DNA from: Alphaproteobacteria bacterium PA4
GTDB taxonomy: Bacteria > Pseudomonadota > Alphaproteobacteria > Sphingomonadales > Sphingomonadaceae
Assembly (NCBI GenBank): GCA_002256005.1
Contig: NKIQ01000031.1
Coordinates: forward strand, 1 to 32,521
DNA length: 32,521 nt
Direction of reading: 5' to 3'
Shown here: positions 18,390 to 26,330 of the stretch, one piece after another
How positions within the stretch are numbered: position 1 is the first letter of the stretch
Layout: each line of letters begins with the position of its first letter
Notes under the pieces: model-generated
What the model was told of the DNA's origin: nothing
Seen by the model: the letters and a program-made list of their open reading frames with translations, nothing else
Databases searched by the model: none
Made by a program: the position numbers and the translations under genes

Positions 18390-19334
18390 ATGCGCCTGAA
18401 TCTCGCCCTCGCCCTGCTCCTTGTCCCCCTCGCGGCGCTCTCGCTGTTCTGGGACCCCGAAACGCTGCGCGCCGTCGCCGCCCGCGATCCGGCACTGGCG
18501 CAGACGCTGCTGCTCGAACTGCGCCTGCCGCGCACCGGGCTTGCCCTTGTCATCGGCGCCAGCCTCGGGCTGGGCGGCGCCGCCATGCAGGGGCTGTTGC
18601 GCAATGCGCTCGCCTCTCCCGATGTGCTGGGGCCGTCCACCGGCGCGTCGCTGGGTGCCGTTATCGCCGGCTATTTCCTCGGTGGCGGCGTGCTGGCGGT
18701 GGCGGCCGGCGGCATGGCGGGGGCGCTGCTGGCGCTGGGGCTGCTGCTGGCGCTGGCCGGGCCGGCGGCGCGCACGGCGACGCTGGTGCTGGCAGGGGTG
18801 GCGATTTCGGCGTTGGGCGGCGCGCTGGTCAATCTCGGCCTCAGCCTCGCGCCCTCGCCCTATGCGCTCTACGATGTGATGTTCTGGCTGCTGGGCTCGC
18901 TCGCCGATCGCAGCCTCGGGCAGCTGGCGCTGGCGGCGCCGATCATCGCCATCGCCGGCGGCGTGCTGCTGGCGCAGGCGGCCGCGCTCGACAGCCTGGC
19001 CCTGGGCGAGGATGTCGCCGAAACGCTGGGCGTCTCGGTGGCGCGGCTGCGCTGGACGATCGTGGTGGCGACCGGCGTGATGACCGGCGCCGGGGTGGCG
19101 GTCGCCGGCAGCATCGGGTTCATCGGGCTCGTCGTGCCGCATCTGGTGCGGCCGCTGGTCGGCAACCGGCCGGGCGCCGCGCTCTGGCCCTCGGCGCTGG
19201 CCGGGGCAGCGCTGCTCACCGCCGCCGATATCGCCGTGCGCCTGCCAGTCAACGGCCAGGAACTGAAGCTGGGCGTGCTCACCGCGCTGATCGGCGCGCC
19301 CTTCTTCCTGTGGCTGGTGGTGAGGGCGCGATGA
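18390..19334 (+). CDS. btuC: B12 ABC transporter permease
   Basis: 314 residues of the FecCD/BtuC family with about ten membrane spans. Typical motifs: LRLPRTGLALVIGASLGLGGAAMQGLLRNALASPDVLG near residues 45-80, and GSIGFIGLVVPHLVRPLVG near 235-255. The L-loop and EAA-like coupling region are in the expected place. ATG 18390 follows GAGGAG from the palindromic repeat; the frame is open further upstream, but this start gives the family N-terminus. Its stop overlaps btuD by ATGA. Two copies would form the channel with BtuD. Confidence 0.92.
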   Translation: MRLNLALALLLVPLAALSLFWDPETLRAVAARDPALAQTLLLELRLPRTGLALVIGASLGLGGAAMQGLLRNALASPDVLGPSTGASLGAVIAGYFLGGGVLAVAAGGMAGALLALGLLLALAGPAARTATLVLAGVAISALGGALVNLGLSLAPSPYALYDVMFWLLGSLADRSLGQLALAAPIIAIAGGVLLAQAAALDSLALGEDVAETLGVSVARLRWTIVVATGVMTGAGVAVAGSIGFIGLVVPHLVRPLVGNRPGAALWPSALAGAALLTAADIAVRLPVNGQELKLGVLTALIGAPFFLWLVVRAR

Positions 19335-20023
19335 CGCTGACCGCCACCGCCCTCGCTCGCCCGCCGATGCTGGCGCCGCTGTCGCTGACGCTGGCGCCGG
19401 GGCAGGTCACCGGGCTGATCGGCCCGAACGGCGCCGGCAAGACGACGCTGCTGCGCGCGCTGGCAGGGCTGGGCACCGGGCCGGGCAGCATCACCCTCGA
19501 CGGTGCGCCGCTGCGCCAGAGCGCCCGCAGCCTCGCCTGGTTGCCGGCCGATCGCGACATCGCCTGGCCGATGCGCGCCGATGCGCTGGTGCAACTGGGC
19601 CTCGGCCCCGGCGCGGCGGCGGACCCGGCAGCGGTGGCGGCGGCACTGGCGGCGGCGGATGCGCAGGACTTCGCCGCCCGCCGCGTCGACACGCTGTCCA
19701 CGGGCGAACGCGCCCGCGTGCTGCTGGCGCGGGCGCTGGTGGCGCGGCCGGCCTGGCTGCTGCTCGATGAACCCGTCGCCAATCTCGATCCCTGGCACCG
19801 GCTGCACATCATGGCGCTGCTGCGCGCCGAGGCGGCGCGCGGCGCCGGCGTGGTGGTGGCACTCCACGATCTCGATCTGGCGCGCGCGTCGTGCGACCGG
19901 CTGCTGCTGCTGCACCAGGGCCGGCTGGTCGCCGATGGCGCGCCCGATGCGGTGCTGACGCCGGACAATCTCGCCGCCGTGTTCCGCATCCGCGCCGGGC
20001 CGGCGGGCTGGGCGCCGGCCTGA
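19331..20023 (+). CDS. btuD: B12 ABC transporter ATP-binding protein
   Basis: 230 residues. Walker A is GPNGAGKTT (about 30-38), the signature is LSTGERAR rather than LSGGQ, Walker B is WLLLDEP, and the switch histidine is in VVVALHDLDLA. It powers import through BtuC. It is the last gene of the riboswitch-controlled operon, followed by a long inverted repeat. The protein is somewhat shorter than siderophore-type ATPases of the same group. Confidence 0.92.
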   Translation: MTLTATALARPPMLAPLSLTLAPGQVTGLIGPNGAGKTTLLRALAGLGTGPGSITLDGAPLRQSARSLAWLPADRDIAWPMRADALVQLGLGPGAAADPAAVAAALAAADAQDFAARRVDTLSTGERARVLLARALVARPAWLLLDEPVANLDPWHRLHIMALLRAEAARGAGVVVALHDLDLARASCDRLLLLHQGRLVADGAPDAVLTPDNLAAVFRIRAGPAGWAPA

Positions 20024-20057
20024 TCTCAAAGTCCTTGGACAAGATCTTTTTGGGAAG

Positions 20058-20183
20058 AGCCTCCGGCGGCTGGGGCCGACGGCCCCAGACCCCATCTGTT
20101 GGCGCGGCCCAGGGGCAACTCCAAATCTTGTTGTGGTAAAATCGATTGGGGTCTGGGGCCGTCGGCCCCAGCCGCCGGAGGCT
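20058..20183. repeat. Long inverted repeat, element A copy 1
   Basis: Two perfect 37-base arms (20058-20094 and 20147-20183) in inverted orientation are separated by 52 bases. The arms begin AGCCTCCGGCGGCTGGGG, and each contains its own small palindrome, GGGGCC-GAC-GGCCCC. A second copy lies at 25809-25924. The element follows btuD and precedes the mccB promoter; it could terminate transcription but has no T tract. No open frame is carried. Confidence 0.85.
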
Positions 20184-20241
20184 TTGTTGCCTATCCGCGA
20201 ATCATCGTCATCGGGATCTGGTATGACTTGAGCCCGCTCAC

Positions 20242-20271
20242 TTGAGCGCTGTGCGACAAAGCGCCTATAGC
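20242..20271 (+). promoter_or_regulatory. Candidate leaderless promoter of mccB
   Basis: TTGAGC (20242-20247) and TATAGC (20266-20271) are 18 bases apart. The -10 box ends seven bases before the ATG at 20279, so the transcript would start at the start codon. ACTTGAGC occurs twice just here (about 20226 and 20240), a possible regulator site. Confidence 0.5.
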
Positions 20272-20278
20272 CCTGTCC

Positions 20279-21859
20279 ATGCCCATCATCGGTTCTCCCC
20301 TGCCCCCCGGCCCCGATTCCCGCGCCAATGCGGCGGCCATGGCCGCGCTGGTCGCAGATCTGCGCGCCAAGATCGCCAAGATTGCCCTTGGCGGCCCCGA
20401 ATCCTCCCGCGAACGCCATGTCGCCCGCGGCAAGCTGCTGCCGCGCGAGCGGGTCGAGGCGCTGCTCGATCCCGGCACCGCCTTCCTCGAAATCGGGCAG
20501 CTGGCGGCGCATGATGTCTATGGCGAGGAGGTGCCGGCGGCCGGCATGATCGCCGGGGTCGGCCAGGTCTGCGGCCGACTGTGTGTCATCGTCGCCAATG
20601 ACGCGACGGTAAAGGGCGGCAGCTATTACCCGCTGACGGTGAAGAAGCATCTGCGCGCTCAGGAAATCGCCATCCAGAACGCCTTGCCCTGCCTCTATCT
20701 CGTCGATTCGGGCGGCGCCAACCTGCCACGGCAGGACGAGGTCTTTCCCGATCGTGACCATTTCGGGCGGATTTTCTTCAACCAGGCCAATATGTCCGCC
20801 GCCGGCATCGCCCAGATCGCCGTGGTGATGGGCAGCTGCACCGCCGGCGGCGCCTATGTGCCCGCCATGGCCGATGAATCGATCATCGTCCGCGACCAGG
20901 GCACCATCTTCCTGGGCGGGCCGCCCTTGGTGAAGGCGGCGACCGGCGAGGAGGTGACGGCGGAGGAACTGGGTGGCGGCGATGTCCACACCCGCCTGTC
21001 CGGCGTCGCCGACCATCTCGCCGAGGATGATAGCGATGCGCTCGCCATCGCCCGGCGCATCGTCGCGACGCTGCCGCCGCGCGATGCCATGGTGCCCGCC
21101 GCCCCGCGCGCGCCGCTCTATCCGGCCAGCGACCTGCACGCGCTGGCGCCGCTCGACACCCGCCATCCGGTCGATGTGCATGAGGTGATCGCCCGCATCG
21201 TCGACGGCTCGGAACTGCAGGCGTTCAAGCCGCGCTTCGGCGAAACGCTGGTCTCCGGCTTTGCCCATGTCGAGGGCTATCCGGTCGCCATCCTCGCCAA
21301 CAACGGCATATTGTTTTCCGAATCCGCGCAAAAGGGCGCGCATTTCATCGAGCTTGCCTGTCAGCGCCGCATCCCCTTGCTGTTCCTCCAGAACATCTCC
21401 GGCTTCATGGTCGGCAAGCGTTTCGAGAATGAAGGCATCGCCAAGCATGGCGCCAAGCTGGTGACGGCGGTGGCCTGCGCCGCAGTGCCCAAGATCACCG
21501 TCGTCACCGGCGGCAGCTTCGGCGCCGGCAATTACGGCATGTGCGGCCGCGCCTATTCGCCCCGCTTCCTGTGGATGTGGCCCAATGCCCGCATCTCGGT
21601 GATGGGCGGCGAACAGGCGGCGAGCGTGCTGGCGACGGTCAAGACCGGCGGCTTCAAATCGGCCAAGGAGGAAGAAGCCTTCAAGGCGCCGATCCGCGCC
21701 CAGTACGAGCGCGAAGGCCACCCTTATCACGCCAGCGCCCGGCTGTGGGACGATGGCATCATCGATCCCGCCGACACCCGCGCCGTCGTGGCCCTGTCGC
21801 TCGCCGCCAGCCTGCAACAGCCGGTGCCGGAAACGCGCTTCGGCACGTTCAGGATGTAA
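20279..21859 (+). CDS. mccB: Methylcrotonyl-CoA carboxylase, carboxyltransferase (beta) subunit
   Basis: 526 residues, normal for the family. It transfers CO2 from carboxybiotin on the alpha subunit to 3-methylcrotonyl-CoA, a step of leucine breakdown. Motifs: [73 protein letters not shown], and [21 protein letters not shown] followed by [13 protein letters not shown]. These fit methylcrotonyl-CoA rather than propionyl-CoA carboxylase. Geranyl-CoA carboxylase is the main alternative and cannot be fully excluded, but liuC and mccA nearby favour leucine/isovalerate degradation (liu). The cluster seen here lacks liuA, liuE and a LiuR regulator. Confidence 0.9.
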   Translation: MPIIGSPLPPGPDSRANAAAMAALVADLRAKIAKIALGGPESSRERHVARGKLLPRERVEALLDPGTAFLEIGQLAAHDVYGEEVPAAGMIAGVGQVCGRLCVIVANDATVKGGSYYPLTVKKHLRAQEIAIQNALPCLYLVDSGGANLPRQDEVFPDRDHFGRIFFNQANMSAAGIAQIAVVMGSCTAGGAYVPAMADESIIVRDQGTIFLGGPPLVKAATGEEVTAEELGGGDVHTRLSGVADHLAEDDSDALAIARRIVATLPPRDAMVPAAPRAPLYPASDLHALAPLDTRHPVDVHEVIARIVDGSELQAFKPRFGETLVSGFAHVEGYPVAILANNGILFSESAQKGAHFIELACQRRIPLLFLQNISGFMVGKRFENEGIAKHGAKLVTAVACAAVPKITVVTGGSFGAGNYGMCGRAYSPRFLWMWPNARISVMGGEQAASVLATVKTGGFKSAKEEEAFKAPIRAQYEREGHPYHASARLWDDGIIDPADTRAVVALSLAASLQQPVPETRFGTFRM

Positions 21860-21865
21860 CAGTCG

Positions 21866-22264
21866 CTATTCCGACATGGCGTCGCGCAGCCCGAGATGGG
21901 CAACAAAAGGCGCAAAATCCTTGTCACGGAACAGCAGCGCATGGCCATCGACGATGCAGCGTGTCGCGATCAACGTATCGACCGTGCCGCGAGCCGTGAT
22001 TCCGAGCGACCGCAGCCGACGAAAGTTGTGCGCCGCTGCGACGCAGACATTGTCATCGCAAATGCGGAGCTGCGGCAGCAGGGCCAGAATCCGCCGGATA
22101 TCGTCGAACTGTCGATCACTGCGGATGCCCTGCAGGATCTCGGTCAAGACCAGATCGCCGACCAGCACCATGTTGCGGCGCAGACCGGTGCCGAGCAACA
22201 GCGACTGCGGTGTGTCGAGATTGTTGAGATAATCGATCCAGACACTGGTATCGACGAGGATCAT
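21866..22264 (-). CDS. vapC: VapC-type PIN-domain ribonuclease toxin
   Basis: 132 residues with the acidic PIN active site: Asp5 (ILVDTSVWIDYL), Glu42 (LVLTEILQG), Asp96 (GTVDTLIATRC), and Asp114 and Asp116 (FRDKDF). VapC toxins cut specific RNAs, often initiator tRNA or 23S rRNA, when freed from VapB. Its start codon overlaps the antitoxin stop (ATGA), the usual arrangement. It ends seven bases from the mccB stop and faces it convergently. All active-site residues are present, so it is probably functional. Confidence 0.9.
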   Translation of the reverse strand: MILVDTSVWIDYLNNLDTPQSLLLGTGLRRNMVLVGDLVLTEILQGIRSDRQFDDIRRILALLPQLRICDDNVCVAAAHNFRRLRSLGITARGTVDTLIATRCIVDGHALLFRDKDFAPFVAHLGLRDAMSE

Positions 22265-22461
22265 CGCGCCGGGTCGGCCCGCAGTTCATCCAGGTCGCCA
22301 TCCCAGGCAATCTTGCCGCGCAGCTGACGCAACTCTTCCACGGCTGCCAGCCGGATCAATGTCTTGAGCCCGCTCTCGACCACTTCACGCTTGGTCTTGG
22401 CGCCCGTTGCCGCCAGCGCGTCACGCATCAGATCATCGTCGATGACCACATTCGTTCGCAT
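22261..22461 (-). CDS. vapB: VapB-type antitoxin
   Basis: 66 residues: MRTNVVIDDDLMRDALAATG, then TKREVVESGLKTLIRL and a C-terminal ELRGKIAWDGDLDELR-like toxin-binding tail. The N-terminal part is a ribbon-helix-helix DNA-binding domain of the type that represses its own operon; the tail would occupy the VapC groove. A strong AAGGAG precedes the start. An inverted repeat at 22463-22492 overlaps the Shine-Dalgarno and is the likely operator. Confidence 0.88.
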   Translation of the reverse strand: MRTNVVIDDDLMRDALAATGAKTKREVVESGLKTLIRLAAVEELRQLRGKIAWDGDLDELRADPAR

Positions 22462-22462
22462 G

Positions 22463-22492
22463 ATGTGTACTCCTTCTTCATATCATACACAT
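22463..22492. promoter_or_regulatory. Candidate VapBC operator
   Basis: ATGTGTA (22463-22469) and TACACAT (22486-22492) form a 7-bp inverted repeat with a 16-base spacer. It lies just upstream of vapB, overlaps its ribosome binding site and touches the -35 region of the divergent liuC promoter candidate. Confidence 0.5.
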
Positions 22493-22519
22493 TGCGATTT
22501 GCCGGGCAAGGCGTATGGA
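22492..22519 (+). promoter_or_regulatory. Candidate leaderless promoter of liuC
   Basis: TTGCGA (22492-22497) and TATGGA (22514-22519) are 16 bases apart, and the -10 box ends six bases before the ATG at 22526. There is no Shine-Dalgarno. The ATG inside the -10 box (22515) is out of frame. Confidence 0.48.
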
Positions 22520-22525
22520 ACCCGC

Positions 22526-23311
22526 ATGTCCTCCCTCGACATCCAGATCGATGACCGCGGCATCGCCCGGCTCACCCTCAACCGGCCGGAACGGCACAAT
22601 GCCTTTGACGAAGGGCTGATCGCGGCGCTGGCGGAGGCCTTCACCACGCTCGGCACCGATGCCGCCGTGCGCGCCATCATCCTCGCCGGCGCGGGCAAGA
22701 GCTTTTGCGCCGGGGCGGATTTGGGCTGGATGCAGCGGGCATCCGGCTGGAGCGAGGCGGAGAATCGCGCCGATGCCCTGCGGCTGAGCGACATGCTCTA
22801 CGCCATCGACACTTGCCCCAAGCCAGTGATCGCCCGTGTCCATGGCGCTGTCGCCGGCGGTGGCGTCGGGCTGGTCGCCTGCGCCGACATGGCGGTGGCG
22901 ATCGACGGCGCGCAGTTCCGCCTGTCAGAGGTGCGGCTGGGGCTGACGCCGGCCACCATCTCGCCGTTCGTCGTGGCGAAGATCGGCGCCGGCCAGGCGC
23001 GGCGCTGGTTCCTGACCGCGGAAGGTTTCGGCGCTGCCGAGGCCGCTGCCATGGGTCTGATCCATGAAACCGCCATCGATGCCAGCGCCGCCGATGCGGT
23101 GATCGCCGACTGGCTGGTGCATCTGCTCGCCGCCGCGCCCGGCGCCGTCGCCGATGCCAAGCAGCTGGTGCGCGATGTCGCCGGCAGAACCATCGATGAT
23201 GGCTTGCGCGCGCAGACGGCGGCGGCCATAGCGTATCGGCGCGCCACCACCGAGGGACAGGAGGGGCTGGCTGCGTTTTTCGACAAACGCAAACCAGGAT
23301 GGTCCCGATGA
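22526..23311 (+). CDS. liuC: Enoyl-CoA hydratase family, probable methylglutaconyl-CoA hydratase
   Basis: 261 residues of the crotonase fold. It would hydrate 3-methylglutaconyl-CoA, the product of methylcrotonyl-CoA carboxylase, to HMG-CoA. Oxyanion-hole motifs are GAGKSFCAGADLGWM (about 53-67) and HGAVAGGGVGLVACADMAVA (about 109-128). The catalytic Glu is in LSEVRLGLTPA. The second Glu used by classical enoyl-CoA hydratases is absent (GGGVGLV), which as I recall is usual for this subgroup. It lies between mccB and mccA. General enoyl-CoA hydratase is the alternative. The next gene overlaps its stop by ATGA. Confidence 0.83.
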   Translation: MSSLDIQIDDRGIARLTLNRPERHNAFDEGLIAALAEAFTTLGTDAAVRAIILAGAGKSFCAGADLGWMQRASGWSEAENRADALRLSDMLYAIDTCPKPVIARVHGAVAGGGVGLVACADMAVAIDGAQFRLSEVRLGLTPATISPFVVAKIGAGQARRWFLTAEGFGAAEAAAMGLIHETAIDASAADAVIADWLVHLLAAAPGAVADAKQLVRDVAGRTIDDGLRAQTAAAIAYRRATTEGQEGLAAFFDKRKPGWSR

Positions 23312-23760
23312 TTCGCAATCTGCTGGCAGCCACGCTGCTGATGGTCAGCCTCACAGCTGCCGCCCCCGATCCGCGCACCGAAGTGCTCGCCACGGTCGAT
23401 GATGCCCTGCGCGCCATCAACACCCAGGACGACACGCTGTTTCGCAGCGTGATGCTGCCCGCCGCCGTCATCACCGCGCAAAGCTATGACGCCAGCGGCA
23501 CGCTGCGCACCGCCGTCTACAGCGTCGAGGACATGGCCAAAAGGCTGAAGCGGCCCGGCCACAAGGTCGAGGAAAGCATTCACGAGCCGACCGTGCTCAT
23601 CCAGCGCGACCTCGCCCATGTCTGGGCGCCCTATGCGCTCGATTATGATGGCAAGCGCCTGCATTGCGGTGTCGATTCGTTCGGCCTCGCCCGTGTCGAC
23701 GGCAAATGGCGGATCACCAGCCTGACCTGGACGGCTGAGCCCAAGGGCTGCCCCGGCTGA
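23308..23760 (+). CDS. Secreted NTF2-like protein, unknown
   Basis: 150 residues from ATG 23308, which overlaps the liuC stop; ATG 23299 would add three residues. A signal peptide (MIRNLLAATLLMVSLTAAA) is followed by a domain of the NTF2/SnoaL type: an N-terminal helix with ATVDDALRAINTQDDTLF, then strands ending in LAHVWAPYALDYDGK, CGVDSFGLARVDGKWRITSLTWT. This resembles small periplasmic nuclear-transport-factor-2-fold proteins found near catabolic genes. No catalytic residue can be assigned. Translational coupling to liuC is suggestive but does not reveal its job. Confidence 0.72.
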   Translation: MIRNLLAATLLMVSLTAAAPDPRTEVLATVDDALRAINTQDDTLFRSVMLPAAVITAQSYDASGTLRTAVYSVEDMAKRLKRPGHKVEESIHEPTVLIQRDLAHVWAPYALDYDGKRLHCGVDSFGLARVDGKWRITSLTWTAEPKGCPG

Positions 23761-23782
23761 TCGCCCGGCCGGAACAGCGGCG

Positions 23783-23811
23783 TTCACCCCGGCCCCTGAA
23801 GCGTGTAAGGC
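23783..23811 (+). promoter_or_regulatory. Candidate leaderless promoter of mccA
   Basis: TTCACC (23783-23788) and TAAGGC (23806-23811) are 17 bases apart, with seven bases to the ATG at 23819. Both boxes are weak; mccA may instead be read from the upstream liuC transcript. Confidence 0.35.
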
Positions 23812-23818
23812 GGGCGCC

Positions 23819-25783
23819 ATGAAGAAACTGCTCATCGCCAATCGCGGCGAAATCGCCCGGCGGGTCATCCGCACTGCCCATGCCATGGGCATCGCCACCG
23901 TCGCCGTCTATTCGGATGCTGACGCCGACAGCCCCTATGTGCGCGAGGCCGGCCAGGCCATCGCCATCGGTGCGGCGGCGGCGCGGCCCTATCTGGACGG
24001 CGACGCCATCATCGCGGCAGCGCGGCGGACGGGCGCCGATGCCATCCATCCGGGCTATGGTTTCCTGTCCGAAAATGCCGATTTCGCCAAGGCGGTCAGG
24101 AAGGCCGGGCTGATCTTCGTCGGTCCGCCGGAGGCCGCCATGCGCGTCATGGCGCTGAAGGACAGCGCCAAGGCGGCGATGAAAAAGGCCGGCGTGCCGA
24201 TCACGCCGGGCTATCAGGGCAGCGACCAGTCGCTGGTCCGGCTGCAACGCGCGGCCGAGGGCGTCGGTTTTCCGCTGCTGATCAAGGCGGTCGCCGGCGG
24301 CGGCGGCAAGGGCATGCGCAGCGTTACCGACCCCGCCGAGTTCCAGGACGCGCTGATGGCGGCGCAGCGCGAAGGCGAGGCGAGCTTCGGCAATGCCGCG
24401 GTGCTGCTCGAAAAGCTGATCACCCGCCCTCGCCATGTCGAGGTGCAGGTGTTCGGCGATTCGCACGGCAATGTCGTGCATCTGTTCGAGCGTGATTGCT
24501 CGCTGCAACGCCGCCACCAGAAGGTCATCGAGGAAGCGCCCGCCCCCGGCCTGTCGGACCGGCTGCGCCATACGCTGGGCGTCGCCGCCGCAACCGCTGC
24601 CCATGCCATCGGCTATCAGGGCGCCGGCACCGTCGAGTTCATCCTCGATCTCGACACGCTCGACGATCATGGCGACCCGGCCTTCTACTTCATGGAAATG
24701 AACACGCGGCTGCAGGTCGAGCATCCGGTGACCGAGGCCATCACCGGCCAGGACCTCGTCGAATGGCAGCTGCGCGTCGCCCGCGGCGAGATGCTGCCGC
24801 TGGCACAGGAGGCGCTGGGCGTCACCGGCCATGCGCTGGAGGCGCGGCTCTATGCCGAAGATGCCGAAGGCGGCTTCCTGCCCTCTACCGGCACGCTGAC
24901 ACGGCTGGAATTCGGGACAAGTGAAGGAATCCGCATCGACACCGGCGTCGAAACCGGCAGCGTCATCGGCCTCGATTACGATCCGATGATCGCCAAGGTC
25001 ATCGCCTGGGGGCCGACGCGGGCTGCGGCCATCGACCGGCTGGTGTCGGCGCTCGACGGCACTGTCGTCGAAGGGCTGAAGTCGAACCGGGCCTTCCTGG
25101 CCCGGCTTGCCGACCATGCCGCCTTCCGCGCCGGCGCGGTCGACACCGGCTTCATCGCCCGCCATGCCGACACGCTGGCGCCGGCCACGGACGTGCCGGC
25201 GGCGGCGCTGCTGCTCGCCGCCATGGCCGTGGTGCTCGACGATGCGCCTGCCGCCGATGCCGGTGTCTTCGGGCGCAGCGCCTTCCGGCTCAACCTGCCG
25301 TCCGAACGCAGCGTCCGGCTCTGGGCGGGCGCAACGCGGCACAGCCTGGCGCTGCGCCGCGCCGGGGCGCGCTGGCGCGTCGCGGGACTCGACGGCTTTG
25401 CCGAATTCGGCGCACGGCGCGACGGGCTGGCCATCGTCATCGACGCCGGCGGCACCCTGGTCAGCGGCGCTGTAGTGGCCGGCAGCGACACCATCGAAGT
25501 GCGCATGGCCGGTCAGACCTGGCGGCTCGCCACGCGCGCGCCGCTGAAGGCCGCCCAGGCCGGGCCGAGCGATGGCCGCATCATCGCACCGATGCCGGGC
25601 CGGGTGCTCGCCGTCGATGTTGCCGCCGGGGCCAGCGTCAGTGCCGGCGACCGCCTGCTGGTGCTGGAAGCCATGAAGATGGAACACCGCATCACCGCCC
25701 GCGCCGCCGGCACCGTCACCGCCGTGCATGTCGCGACCGGCGACCAGATCGCCGATGGCATGCTGCTGGTGGAAATCGGCTGA
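23819..25783 (+). CDS. mccA: Methylcrotonyl-CoA carboxylase, biotin-containing (alpha) subunit
   Basis: 654 residues with both expected parts. The biotin carboxylase half begins MKKLLIANRGEIARRVIRTA, has HPGYGFLSENADFA, the ATP-grasp loop AVAGGGGKGM, and EMNTRLQVEHPVTE. A middle BT-type linker domain follows (about 450-570). The C-terminal biotinyl domain carries the biotin lysine, Lys620, in LEAMKMEH. The protein carboxylates its own biotin with ATP and bicarbonate and passes the carboxyl group to MccB. Its length is that of a methylcrotonyl- or propionyl-type alpha subunit rather than AccC; the neighbours favour methylcrotonyl. It is separated from mccB by the VapBC pair and two genes. Confidence 0.9.
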   Translation: MKKLLIANRGEIARRVIRTAHAMGIATVAVYSDADADSPYVREAGQAIAIGAAAARPYLDGDAIIAAARRTGADAIHPGYGFLSENADFAKAVRKAGLIFVGPPEAAMRVMALKDSAKAAMKKAGVPITPGYQGSDQSLVRLQRAAEGVGFPLLIKAVAGGGGKGMRSVTDPAEFQDALMAAQREGEASFGNAAVLLEKLITRPRHVEVQVFGDSHGNVVHLFERDCSLQRRHQKVIEEAPAPGLSDRLRHTLGVAAATAAHAIGYQGAGTVEFILDLDTLDDHGDPAFYFMEMNTRLQVEHPVTEAITGQDLVEWQLRVARGEMLPLAQEALGVTGHALEARLYAEDAEGGFLPSTGTLTRLEFGTSEGIRIDTGVETGSVIGLDYDPMIAKVIAWGPTRAAAIDRLVSALDGTVVEGLKSNRAFLARLADHAAFRAGAVDTGFIARHADTLAPATDVPAAALLLAAMAVVLDDAPAADAGVFGRSAFRLNLPSERSVRLWAGATRHSLALRRAGARWRVAGLDGFAEFGARRDGLAIVIDAGGTLVSGAVVAGSDTIEVRMAGQTWRLATRAPLKAAQAGPSDGRIIAPMPGRVLAVDVAAGASVSAGDRLLVLEAMKMEHRITARAAGTVTAVHVATGDQIADGMLLVEIG

Positions 25784-25808
25784 GGTCATGCGTCGGGTGG
25801 CATTCGAT

Positions 25809-25924
25809 GCCTCCGGCGGCTGGGGCCTTGGTCCCCAGACCCCATTCGATTGGTGCGCGTGTGGCCACGCGAGGACCGAACCAACAATCGGGGTCTGGGG
25901 CCCAAGGCCCCAGCCGCCGGAGGC
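25809..25924. repeat. Long inverted repeat, element A copy 2
   Basis: 35-base arms (25809-25843 and 25890-25924) match in inverted orientation at 34 of 35 positions. They share the CCTCCGGCGGCTGGGG outer part and the CCCAGACCCC inner part with the copy at 20058-20183. The 46-base loop can fold further (TTGGT/ACCAA and CGCGTG/CACGCG). The right arm ends GGAGGC and supplies a Shine-Dalgarno for the next gene. Confidence 0.85.
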
Positions 25925-25928
25925 TGAC

Positions 25929-26330
25929 CTGCATCGCCGCACGCTGCTCGCCGCCAGCCTGGCGGCGCTGCTGCCAATCCCGGCCGTCGCGGCAACAACG
26001 CAGGTCGAGGAATGGACCTTCCTGCGCTCGCTCGATCCCGATCCGGCCGATCTGATTGCGTTCATTCGGGCCAATTGGTTCGCCATGGATCGCGTCGCGG
26101 TCGCGCAAGGGCTGTTCACCCATTATGCGCTGTATCGCAGCGATGATGGCGGGGACTGGAACGTAGCGGTCGTCGTCGGCTATCCGCAGGCGCAGGGCTA
26201 TGCCGGTGTGCGCGCGGCGTTCGAGGCGATCCGCGCCGCGCACGTGCCGGTGCTGGTCAAGGGCAAGGATTTGAAGGCGCTGGGCCGCATCATCGGCACG
26301 CGCAGCGTCACCCCGCTGGCGCCGCGTTGA
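25929..26330 (+). CDS. Small secreted protein, unknown
   Basis: 133 residues if translation begins at CTG 25929, five bases after the GGAGG at the end of the inverted repeat. That start gives a clean signal peptide: (M)HRRTLLAASLAALLPIPAVAA. An in-frame ATG at 25788 would add 47 residues read from the repeat, which would spoil the signal. The mature part has FIRANWFAMDRVAVAQGLFTHYALY, WNVAVVVGYPQAQGY and FEAIRAAHVPVLVKGKDLKALGRI; I do not recognise the family. The strong sequence character suggests a real gene whose original start was probably altered when the repeat arrived. Its 3' end overlaps the convergent fusion gene by 23 bases. Confidence 0.65.
   Translation: MHRRTLLAASLAALLPIPAVAATTQVEEWTFLRSLDPDPADLIAFIRANWFAMDRVAVAQGLFTHYALYRSDDGGDWNVAVVVGYPQAQGYAGVRAAFEAIRAAHVPVLVKGKDLKALGRIIGTRSVTPLAPR

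Noticed and set aside
20187-20230. TTG-started reading frame after the GGAGG of the first element A copy
   Set aside because: It closes after about 14 codons of Ser/Gly-rich sequence; no sign of a real gene.
18869-21817. Long minus-strand open frame across btuC, btuD and mccB
   Set aside because: It spans several well-identified genes on the other strand and has shadow-type composition; no domain is recognisable.
21896-22327. Plus-strand open frame through vapBC
   Set aside because: The minus strand encodes a clear PIN-domain toxin and its antitoxin with the classical overlap.
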